Below, in pieces: positions 54,813-62,506 of a DNA stretch of 64,000 nucleotides. This stretch comes from Staphylococcus sp. MI 10-1553 (GTDB lineage Bacteria > Bacillota > Bacilli > Staphylococcales > Staphylococcaceae): contig NZ_CP048279.1 in the NCBI RefSeq assembly GCF_010365305.1, positions 2,542,001 through 2,606,000 on the forward strand, written 5' to 3'. How positions within the stretch are numbered: the stretch's first letter is position 1; each line of letters begins with the position of its first letter. Under the pieces are notes generated by a model. That model did no database searches and was not told where the DNA came from. It saw only the letters and a program-made list of their open reading frames with translations. The translations under genes and the position numbers were made by a program.

Positions 54813-56363
54813 TCATCTCACTTTAAATTCAATTATGTCTTCATCATATAATTTTTTTAACACGTTTTCAATATATAGATCATCGAATAATTTTTCACCA
54901 ACATCTTTAAAGGATTCACTACACACTTCAGCAATCCTTTCAGAATTATAGTTTTTGGTTTTTGTGATATGTTTAACTCGACCTAAGTTTGTAACTATAG
55001 TCATTGTTTTAATAGACCCAAATTTCACAAAAGTGAATAAATCATTTAACGAAAAACTCGAACCACCAGGATGATTATGCATTAATATTAAAGACCTTTT
55101 TGGTTCATTAAACAAAAGCTCTAGTTCGTCGCTACCCGGTCCAAAAGTAACTAAATTTTGTGTGCCCTTTACTGGTAGTGGTCTGTCATCATCTTTACCT
55201 TTAGATATAAAAGCGAATTCATTACTGTCATTTTCGGTCATCGCTTTTCTTAACAACCTTTTATGCTGTTCTTGGATATAACGACTTTCCTCTTCTGTAT
55301 GACCTGGAATACTTACAAACTCCACGTTGTCTATATCGCTTTCAGTAATCATATGCTTCTTAGGCTTATTCGCCTCTTCAACGCTATTCGCATCAATCTC
55401 CTGACTGTCCTCACCCCTCAATCGATACTTCCCTTGTCTATCTTTGAAGAACTTATCACGCCAGTTCCCTACATGTGGTACCGTCGTGCTTCGACAATGG
55501 GGATGCATCGGCGGGGCATTGACACCAGGTACCATGTCTTTCACTTTAAAAACTTTTTTATCATAATGACGACAGATTTTAGACGTCTTTTCATCACGTT
55601 TCGCCACAAACTCATATTCGGCATCGTCGCCCATCGTTTCTAAATAGTGCATTTTCTGTGCTTCTGTTTGGACGCGTGCAGCTTCGGTAATCAATAGCCT
55701 TTTTGTATTAGCGACTGTCTGCTTCTGCTTCTTACGTATTTCCGGCACAAACTCATACGGATGACGCCCACGTAACATCACATGGCTTGCCATCCGCTCA
55801 ACATCTTTTCTGAGTTCATCTTGATTATTCCAAAGTCGCTCAGACCAATTCAGCTTGCCAAAGTTAGAATACACAATCGCTTCAACATCTGACTGCTTCA
55901 CATGCACATCCGCACCTAAAATACCTGCTTGATGTTTCAGTGTACGTGTCACGCTATCTTGTAAGTGATGATTCACCACTTTCTCTTGTTCCGCATAGGC
56001 TTTCGTCACAATCAAACCGAGCTCATGCTTTAACAACTGCTCACGATTCACATACATGGTCGTGTTATAACGCTTCAGCTCTTCATTCGCTTTTTCACTA
56101 AAGTCTTTATTTTCAACATAGGCTTTTGCTTGCATTTGAAACATTTCAACATCGAACGCATCCACAATCTTTTTCGCTTCTCGCCAGTCAATCCCTTCAG
56201 CCGTCGCAAGCTTGCCATAATACGCTAATAAGTTTTTGTATATCTCAGCCGTCATCATCGCCACAATGCGCTCAATTTCAGCCACCTTTGCAGCATCTTC
56301 CAATGTTTCAGACTGGATGAACATTTTTGCGCGCTCTAACCAGTAATCACTCAAGTTCGACAT
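54813..56363 (-). CDS. MuF-type minor head protein fused to a JAMM/MPN-like C-terminal domain
   Basis: 516 residues. The N-terminal ~310 residues are the phage Mu gpF-like minor head protein (KRLLITEAARVQTEAQKMHYLETMG, then YEFVAKRDEKTSKICRHYDKKVFKVKDMVPGVNAPPMHPHCRST). The C-terminal ~200 residues contain LILMHNHPGGSSFSLNDL, the H-x-H-x(7)-S-x(2)-D pattern of JAMM metalloproteases. MuF proteins are packaged in the capsid, and many carry variable C-terminal effector domains, so this could be injected with the DNA. Overlaps the portal gene by 17 bases. Confidence 0.8.
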   Translation of the reverse strand: MSNLSDYWLERAKMFIQSETLEDAAKVAEIERIVAMMTAEIYKNLLAYYGKLATAEGIDWREAKKIVDAFDVEMFQMQAKAYVENKDFSEKANEELKRYNTTMYVNREQLLKHELGLIVTKAYAEQEKVVNHHLQDSVTRTLKHQAGILGADVHVKQSDVEAIVYSNFGKLNWSERLWNNQDELRKDVERMASHVMLRGRHPYEFVPEIRKKQKQTVANTKRLLITEAARVQTEAQKMHYLETMGDDAEYEFVAKRDEKTSKICRHYDKKVFKVKDMVPGVNAPPMHPHCRSTTVPHVGNWRDKFFKDRQGKYRLRGEDSQEIDANSVEEANKPKKHMITESDIDNVEFVSIPGHTEEESRYIQEQHKRLLRKAMTENDSNEFAFISKGKDDDRPLPVKGTQNLVTFGPGSDELELLFNEPKRSLILMHNHPGGSSFSLNDLFTFVKFGSIKTMTIVTNLGRVKHITKTKNYNSERIAEVCSESFKDVGEKLFDDLYIENVLKKLYDEDIIEFKVR

Positions 56364-57759
56364 TGTTTATATCCGCTTTCTCTTGTTGCACAGGCATGGC
56401 GTCGTGGTAATGATGACTATCCGATGTCTCTTGCTCCTCCGCTTTCACTTTTTCAAGTTCTTCTTTAGGATTCTCAATATTCGGTAACCACGATAACAAC
56501 GTTTCTTGACTCACGCGACCGCCAAGCTTAATAAAGATGTCTGCATATTCTGAGAGAGATTGCGGGATGTTAGGCTTAAACTCAATACGCATATTCGTAA
56601 AATCGACATGATCATTCAAGTGATTCCGCACACTTTGAATAATCGCAAACCGACGTTTAAAACCTTTCGTCAACTGCCTTTCAATTGTTGAGCGTAACTG
56701 TTCAAGTCCGAATAACTTATATTTCATTGCCTCACCCGACTGCACCCCACCGAAATGTTCATCGGATAAATCAGGCGTATTCGTAAACTTGTGGATGTCT
56801 TTTTGAATACGCTTCTTGTATGCTTCAACGCCAGCAACGTCATACTGCTTATAAATATAATCGACATTCGCATTACCGATACGGCCGGATGCATCAGGTT
56901 TTGTTTTTGCTAAAATAATACGGGACTTCCGCATCTTTTTAGCCTCTTCAATATCTAAGTCTAAATGCCCCTCAATTTTTAGCATCGCATCATTCAAATC
57001 GGTCATATAGTTCGCTGTATCAGACTCTGCGTAATCATATGCATCGATTAAATCGAGTACATTTTCAAACACACCTTGTCTGAACCGATTCGCATTGTAT
57101 TCATGAATTTGTAACATCTGATGCATATTCACTTCCTGTGGCATATCTTGACGCACAATTAAGCGGTTATCGTCAATATAGAAATACGCACGATAATCAG
57201 CTGTATAGAAATCAATCAACGTCACATCTTTATTCTGTAGCTTTTGCGCGCGATAACGTACAGCTGCAAGAGGTTCTACATCAATGTCGTCACTGTAAAT
57301 CACAAACACATTCTTTGGATCAAGTCGCTTAAAGATATCTTGATTGTCCGTATTACGATACACAATCTCATAAGCGCGTCCATAAATAATACAGTCTTCT
57401 AAAATCTCAACGTTAACAACATGTGCATCGTTAATGTCATTAATGTGTTGAATCTCATCAGCATATTGCTCATCGCGGAATGTGATTTCATTCCCGCCGA
57501 TGTATCCTCTTATAAAGTCCGTACCGTTTTTGACAAATGCATGCGCAATACGATAATCCGCGTATGGTTCATCACGTCCCGGACGTTGATTGATTCCCTT
57601 ATTATTCGTCAAATAATAATCGAGCAGCTCTTGTAATCGAGGACGTTGCTGATCTCGATGTAAATTAAAAAACGTTAACAATTTTTCACCATTTTTGGCT
57701 AACAAATCATCAACGTCTTTACACGTAAATATTAAATTACTGTCAGGTTTAAACCGCAT
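56347..57759 (-). CDS. Portal protein (SPP1 gp6-like)
   Basis: 470 residues. VNEIxxxYLTNNKGINQRPGRDEPYADYRIAHAFVKNGTDFIRGYIGG at the N-terminus, an acidic Asp-rich middle, KLEGHLDLDIEEAKKMRKSRIILAK and SDEHFGGVQSGEAMKYKLFGLEQL, the characteristic conserved block. The C-terminus is acidic and histidine-rich. It forms the dodecameric gate for DNA. Gene order TerS-TerL-portal-MuF is standard. Confidence 0.92.
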   Translation of the reverse strand: MRFKPDSNLIFTCKDVDDLLAKNGEKLLTFFNLHRDQQRPRLQELLDYYLTNNKGINQRPGRDEPYADYRIAHAFVKNGTDFIRGYIGGNEITFRDEQYADEIQHINDINDAHVVNVEILEDCIIYGRAYEIVYRNTDNQDIFKRLDPKNVFVIYSDDIDVEPLAAVRYRAQKLQNKDVTLIDFYTADYRAYFYIDDNRLIVRQDMPQEVNMHQMLQIHEYNANRFRQGVFENVLDLIDAYDYAESDTANYMTDLNDAMLKIEGHLDLDIEEAKKMRKSRIILAKTKPDASGRIGNANVDYIYKQYDVAGVEAYKKRIQKDIHKFTNTPDLSDEHFGGVQSGEAMKYKLFGLEQLRSTIERQLTKGFKRRFAIIQSVRNHLNDHVDFTNMRIEFKPNIPQSLSEYADIFIKLGGRVSQETLLSWLPNIENPKEELEKVKAEEQETSDSHHYHDAMPVQQEKADINNVELE

Positions 57760-57767
57760 TCTATCAC

Positions 57768-59018
57768 CTAAATTCCTAATTGTTGAATTAAATCAATTTC
57801 ATCTTCAACACTTCTTTGTTCGAATGTTTCTACAAACGTGAGTAACGCATAACGCATCGCATCCATCACGTCATCGTATTCTTTCATCGGTAAATCTTTT
57901 TTAGTGTCCCACGCATAGTTATAAATCTCTGAGGCAAATCGAGGACAAGCGTCGTATAAAATTCTAAGCTTATCATTTTTAAAGTAATGCGCCACTAACT
58001 CCACACCGCGCATAATCCGCTTATCTGCATATACCGCATTGATGCCCTCATCTTGAAACTTAGCTACGTGTTCCGGACGCGCTGAGTCACAATAAAAAGG
58101 AATATCACCATACCGCGCTTGAATGTCATGCGCGATACGTACCCATTCTTCAATGAAAGCGTGCTGCTTTGCGTGCTCCTCAATTAAATAAAATCTATCA
58201 TCATAGCCCATACCAAACACAACAATCACACCATGATGCTCATATCCCCAGTCAACACCACAAAAATATTGTTTCATCGGTATCTGTTTCAATTCATCTT
58301 GCGTCATCGTATGCATCTTTTTATCAAAATCTTGATACACAAGACCATCGCCCGACACCCACAACCCTAATATATTTCTGTCGTACATCATACCGCTTGG
58401 TGTCGTGGCTTTAATATTTTTACGGTACCGTTCAGACAAAAACGTGTTGTCATCTAACTCAAAGTGATAACTGATAATCGATTCGTCTTCATTTTGAATG
58501 TAATCTTTCAATAACCAATGTTCAGGGTTATCCGGGTTCGTGTCTGATAGTATTCGAGCACCTTCACCCGAACAGCGTGATTTAATCTCATCAAATACAG
58601 ACGGGTGAGAAAGTGACGCCTCATTGATATAAGCCCCAAATGCGGTCATACCACGTATTGCTGCTAAACCACTGATATTACCATGTGGCGTCTGCACAAT
58701 TGTGACACCAAATAATTTGAATCGATTGAACTTGTCAAACTTAAATTCAAGTCCATACATATTCGTCAATTCTTCAAGCACGTTTTTTTGAATCGTCCCT
58801 AATGTATAACCGGCTAAAATGTACTGCGGGTTTCTTATACCTAATTTTGTAGCACGTTCTCGCACATTCAGTACCTCTTCCAAAAACATGTAATTGTTGA
58901 AAATGGTTTTACCTGTACGTTTAGCGCCATACAATATACATAGAAACCAGTCCTTTTTCATGAGGTCTCGGTAAATGGCATATTGCTTATCAGTAAATTG
59001 ATGTCTTAGTTTATTCAT
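57768..59018 (-). CDS. Terminase large subunit
   Basis: 416 residues. Walker A variant LYGAKRTGKTIFNNYMFLEE, Walker B region TAFGAYINEASLSHPSVFDEIKSRCSG, and the nuclease part FCGVDWGYEHHGVIVVFG, YCDSARPEHVAKFQ and EYDDVMDAMRYALLTF (acidic metal ligands). This is the Terminase_3/PBSX type, often associated with headful packaging. The ATG at 59018 overlaps the TerS gene end. Confidence 0.92.
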   Translation of the reverse strand: MNKLRHQFTDKQYAIYRDLMKKDWFLCILYGAKRTGKTIFNNYMFLEEVLNVRERATKLGIRNPQYILAGYTLGTIQKNVLEELTNMYGLEFKFDKFNRFKLFGVTIVQTPHGNISGLAAIRGMTAFGAYINEASLSHPSVFDEIKSRCSGEGARILSDTNPDNPEHWLLKDYIQNEDESIISYHFELDDNTFLSERYRKNIKATTPSGMMYDRNILGLWVSGDGLVYQDFDKKMHTMTQDELKQIPMKQYFCGVDWGYEHHGVIVVFGMGYDDRFYLIEEHAKQHAFIEEWVRIAHDIQARYGDIPFYCDSARPEHVAKFQDEGINAVYADKRIMRGVELVAHYFKNDKLRILYDACPRFASEIYNYAWDTKKDLPMKEYDDVMDAMRYALLTFVETFEQRSVEDEIDLIQQLGI

Positions 59019-59451
59019 CACTAATCACTTGCCTATTTTGTTGAATCAACGTTTCAAGCTTAGACTCTTGTGATTCAACTTGTTTACCATTCCACATCAT
59101 ATAACGCTTACCTAACAACTCAGCTGCTTTAATCCTGTCTTTTGCGCCAACATCAATATTGTCAATGTCTTGATAACCTTCACCTACATTACGCAAAATT
59201 TGCTCAGTGCTTTCACCGCGCATGACTGATGTGAGGTATTGTAAAATTTCGTCCTGGTCGGCGATACTCTCTTTTTTGAGTTGGGCTAAACGATTATCAA
59301 GGCGTTGTCTGATGCTAGGTTTTGCTAATGTTTTATGCACTTCAACTCTTGCATAGCTTTTACTATAACCCGCATTAATAGCAGCTTGATAAGCATTGCC
59401 CGTTTTAATATATTCATCTACTAACCTTTCTTGCTTGATTGTCAATTTCAT
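59011..59451 (-). CDS. Terminase small subunit
   Basis: 146 residues beginning MKLTIKQERLVDEYIKTGNAYQAAINAGYSKSYARVEVHKTLAKPSIRQRL, the Terminase_2 N-terminal HTH motif that binds the pac site. RIKAAELLGKRYMMW is the conserved oligomerisation part. The likely pac site is in or near this gene. Overlaps TerL by 8 bases. Confidence 0.92.
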   Translation of the reverse strand: MKLTIKQERLVDEYIKTGNAYQAAINAGYSKSYARVEVHKTLAKPSIRQRLDNRLAQLKKESIADQDEILQYLTSVMRGESTEQILRNVGEGYQDIDNIDVGAKDRIKAAELLGKRYMMWNGKQVESQESKLETLIQQNRQVISDE

Positions 59452-59523
59452 TCCATCTATCACCAACTCTCACGCTAATAGCATTTTAGATATAAAAATA
59501 CCCGCATATGCGGGTTCATGTCT

Positions 59524-59859
59524 TCAAGTTCTTTTAAAATTTTCATGGGGGTTGAAGTCACTTTTTACAACCTCAATATAATAGCCTTGGTTATCTTTTT
59601 CTAATTCTAATAATCTAACATTTTGACCATCGAAAAAGTCCTTGATTAGATTGTATTTAATAGGTTCAGGTACCTTGTATCTCATTTCTGCTTTAAATAT
59701 ACTTATTTCTGTTTTGTTTTCAATTAATCTTTTTAATAAATCTAAGTTTTTAATTTTTCTAAAACTCAAAAGATAAGTATTATCATATACTTCAAAAGAT
59801 AAATCACCCATAAATACATGTCCGTTAATGTTTAAATCTGTAAAACTAATTTTAACCAT
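59524..59859 (-). CDS. 111-residue phage protein of unknown function
   Basis: Begins MVKISFTDLNINGHVFMGDLSFEVYDNTYLLSFRKIKNLDLLKRL and ends SDFNPHENFKRT. Beta-rich with basic residues and no cysteine, so a small-fold protein. The gene lies between the ArpU-like activator and TerS, the place where many staphylococcal phages carry lineage-specific genes. A good GGAGGGAAAAATA ribosome site precedes the ATG. Confidence 0.6.
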   Translation of the reverse strand: MVKISFTDLNINGHVFMGDLSFEVYDNTYLLSFRKIKNLDLLKRLIENKTEISIFKAEMRYKVPEPIKYNLIKDFFDGQNVRLLELEKDNQGYYIEVVKSDFNPHENFKRT

Positions 59860-59966
59860 TATTTTTCCCTCCTAATTAAATATTGTAATACTTTTTTATT
59901 ATACACAAAAAAGACGCCTCAAGGGCGCCTTAACCGTCTCAATTTAAACATATAGGAGGATTAAAC

Positions 59967-60092
59967 ATGAGTCGAAAAGAAATTATTGAAAGGATGTCTT
60001 ATGCATTTCAACCAGCACTCTGTACATTTCTGTACAATATCATAATACAACGAAAACCCATGTTATTTTTCCGGAAATTTTCCGCTCAGTGA
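59967..60092 (+). CDS. 41-residue plus-strand ORF opposite the activator gene end
   Basis: Begins MSRKEIIERMSYAFQPAL and ends FFRKFSAQ. TAGGAGG lies 7 bases before the ATG. It points against all other phage genes here and overlaps the 3' end of the activator gene by 7 bases. Short and hydrophobic/basic. It may be a real small gene or the leader of an antisense transcript that regulates the late switch. Confidence 0.45.
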   Translation: MSRKEIIERMSYAFQPALCTFLYNIIIQRKPMLFFRKFSAQ

Positions 60093-60502
60093 ATTATCCC
60101 TAATTCATCTGCTAACATCGACAATATACCTTTACGTAAATCATACGCAACTGTCTTACTAATGTGTAAAGCGTTAGCAACTCCAGTCAAATTGAGCGTA
60201 CGGGGTTTTGTAAAATAGTACAAATCCATTAGCTTACGCCCTTCATCAGTCGTATGATTATAAACAATCTCAATCGCTAACTTAACACGTGTGAGTTGTG
60301 CTAAACGTCTATCATTTACGACACTTGTCGCGCGAACTTCCGTGACACACATTACTGTATCAGCTCGTCCGCCACCTACGTTTTCATCTTTGGGTGACCA
60401 TGGATGAAGTATCTCTTCGCGAACTCTTGCTATGTCTTTTTCTAAGTATGGGTAGCCCCTTAATTCGCTTTCTAAGTAATTGATTGTTGATTTTCTTAAC
60501 AT
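60086..60502 (-). CDS. ArpU/RinA-like late transcription activator
   Basis: 138 residues: ESELRGYPYLEKDIARVREEILHPW, VGGGRADTVMC, YNHTTDEGRKLMDLYYFTKPRTLNLTGVANALHISKTVAYDLRKGILSMLADELG. The C-terminal HTH (VANALHISKTVAYDLRKGI) and overall form match RinA/ArpU sigma-70-region-4-like regulators that switch on packaging and late genes in staphylococcal phages. Located directly upstream of the terminase region. GAAAGGAGC precedes the ATG. Confidence 0.82.
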   Translation of the reverse strand: MLRKSTINYLESELRGYPYLEKDIARVREEILHPWSPKDENVGGGRADTVMCVTEVRATSVVNDRRLAQLTRVKLAIEIVYNHTTDEGRKLMDLYYFTKPRTLNLTGVANALHISKTVAYDLRKGILSMLADELGIIH

Positions 60503-60523
60503 AAGTTGCTCCTTTCAAAATAC

Positions 60524-61888
60524 TTATTCATCTTTTAATTCTAGTATCCTAGCTTTAACAGCTTCCATTAATTCATTTTGTGTAAGTTTTTTATTTTGAA
60601 GTGCATGGTACACACGTTGGTCTATTGTATTATCAGTCATAATGTGATGGATAATCGTTGTGTGTTGTTGCCCTTGTCTGTAAAGTCTAGCATTTGCTTG
60701 CTGATATAACTCTAAAGACCACGTTAGCCCAAACCATACAATGATATGGCCGCCGTCTTGTAAGTTTAACCCGTGGCCTGCGCTTGCAGGATGCGCAATC
60801 AATAATTTTGCTTTGCCTGTGTCCCATTTAGACTTATATTCAGGATCATCTAAAGTTATAACATCTTCGAAACGCTCAATTATGCGGTCCTTATCATGCT
60901 TAAAATTGTAAAACAATAAAATCGGTTGCCCTTGCGCTTCTTCAAGTATTTCTTCCAACTTATCAAGTTTCTGGTCGTGTATGCACCTAACGTTGTTATC
61001 ATCAGTATATACCGCCCCATTCGATAACTGTAGTAGTTTTTGACTCAGTGCTGCACCACTTTGGGCGACGATTGTCCCATCTTCTTCAGATTCTAAAATA
61101 TAATACTTTTCTAAATCGTCATATAGCTTACGTTCTTTACTTGTTAAAGTCACGACCTGTTTTGTATCTATTCTTTCAGGCATATCTAAATAATCTCTCG
61201 CTTTCATGCTTAAACAAATATCCTCAATCTGTTTGTATATAAGCCCCTCTGAACCATCTCTTAATTCCCAATTAAAAACATAAGGACTTAATTTGTGGGT
61301 TGGTCTGAAAAAACGTTCACGATACTTACTAAAGGACTTTTCTAACCTTTCACCGCCATCAATCAAATAAACTTGTGCCCACAAATCAAGTAAACTGTTG
61401 GGGCTAGGGGTTCCAGTTAAACCTATAAACCTTTTAACTAAAGGGAGTTTTTTCCTAATAGCTTTAAATCTTTGGCTAGATGGATTTTTAAATGTTGATA
61501 GCTCATCGATTACTATCATGTCAAACGGCCATTCTTTAGCGTAATAGTCACATAACCATTTCGTATTTTCTTTGTTGGTTACATACACATCAGCTTCTTT
61601 ATTGAGTGCTGCTATTCTTTGTTTAGGTGTCCCCAACACTAACGACACTTTTAAATGATTGAGATGGACCCACTTTTTGATTTCATCCGCCCATGTCTCT
61701 TTCGCTACACGTTTTGGTGCAATGACAAGCATCTTGTCCGTGTCCAATAGTTGTAAATCTTTAAACGCTGTTAATGTCGATACTGTTTTACCTAACCCCA
61801 TATCCAAAAATAAACCGAATCTTTCATTTTCTATCACTTTATCAATTGCATGCTTTTGATAAGCGTGAGGTTTAAATGCTATCGCCAT
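60524..61888 (-). CDS. SNF2-family DEAD/DEAH-box helicase of phage replication module
   Basis: About 454 residues. Walker A FLDMGLGKTVSTLTAF, Walker B-like VIDELSTFK, motif III FIGLTGTPSPNSLLDLWAQVY, and C-terminal motifs V/VI ISHPASAGHGLNLQ-like (LLIAHPASAGHGLNLQDG) and QANARLYRQGQ. Remodels DNA-protein complexes during replication or recombination. ATG at 61888 follows GGTGATAGAA and overlaps the VRR-NUC gene end. Confidence 0.9.
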   Translation of the reverse strand: MAIAFKPHAYQKHAIDKVIENERFGLFLDMGLGKTVSTLTAFKDLQLLDTDKMLVIAPKRVAKETWADEIKKWVHLNHLKVSLVLGTPKQRIAALNKEADVYVTNKENTKWLCDYYAKEWPFDMIVIDELSTFKNPSSQRFKAIRKKLPLVKRFIGLTGTPSPNSLLDLWAQVYLIDGGERLEKSFSKYRERFFRPTHKLSPYVFNWELRDGSEGLIYKQIEDICLSMKARDYLDMPERIDTKQVVTLTSKERKLYDDLEKYYILESEEDGTIVAQSGAALSQKLLQLSNGAVYTDDNNVRCIHDQKLDKLEEILEEAQGQPILLFYNFKHDKDRIIERFEDVITLDDPEYKSKWDTGKAKLLIAHPASAGHGLNLQDGGHIIVWFGLTWSLELYQQANARLYRQGQQHTTIIHHIMTDNTIDQRVYHALQNKKLTQNELMEAVKARILELKDE

Positions 61889-62168
61889 TTCTATCACCTA
61901 ACTTTTTTACAAATTCGTTCACTTGTTCTTTTGTCCATAAAACATAAACCTTATGGCCTCTTTGATTAAATTGTTTATGTACATATTTTTGTAATGGATC
62001 AATACGGCCAGAAACTCGTTTCATTTCAACAAAAAACGTTTTTCCACCTGGCATAATAACAATTCGGTCCGGTACGCCTTTCGTGCCTGGCGACACCAAC
62101 TTTAAACATAAACCATTTTTCTTCTTAATCTCTTTAACGAGATACTGTTCTAATTTTGTTTCTTTCAT
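61872..62168 (-). CDS. VRR-NUC domain protein (phage nuclease)
   Basis: 98 residues: EQYLVKEIKKKNGLCLKLVSPGTKGVPDRIVIMPGGKTFFVEMKRVSGRIDPLQKYVHKQFNQRGHKVYVLW. GVPDR, FVEMK and the QxKYVHK region are the VRR-NUC signature (PD-(D/E)XK nuclease fold: acidic D and E-x-K). It is the standard partner of the SNF2 helicase and VapE genes in staphylococcal phages. GCAGGTGAACAT precedes the ATG at 62168. Confidence 0.9.
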   Translation of the reverse strand: MKETKLEQYLVKEIKKKNGLCLKLVSPGTKGVPDRIVIMPGGKTFFVEMKRVSGRIDPLQKYVHKQFNQRGHKVYVLWTKEQVNEFVKKLGDRNGDSI

Positions 62169-62209
62169 ATGTTCACCTGCATACAAAACTTATAAATAAG
62201 GGCTACAAT

Positions 62210-62476
62210 GTTACTTTAAAATTACCATTTATATATTTATATGCTATTAGGGCTAATTACTAGTAATGTATATACCTATTATTATTATTTAACCTATTAT
62301 ACTTATTTAAAGTAACGCTAGTAACACAATGATTTGAAACTTAGAGCCATAATATATTGAAGCGTTACAATTGGTGTTACTCTACAAAAAATAAAAGTAA
62401 CACTAGTAACATCGATTAAATACGATTACGCTATTACTGTTAATTTCAAATCTTTAATTGTAACACCTATTGTAAC
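62210..62476. repeat. Iteron-like GTAAC array, candidate phage replication origin
   Basis: GTAAC (or its complement GTTAC) occurs nine times in 267 bases, mostly as pairs: 62312-62325, 62364-62380, 62397-62410 and 62460-62476. Within pairs the start-to-start spacing alternates 9, 12, 9, 12 bases. An AT-rich block (about 62220-62310) lies beside them. It is next to the VapE helicase gene. The gap between the VRR-NUC and VapE genes has no ORF. Confidence 0.6.
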
Positions 62477-62506
62477 GCCTAAAATGTATAATAATTCGTT
62501 TAAACC

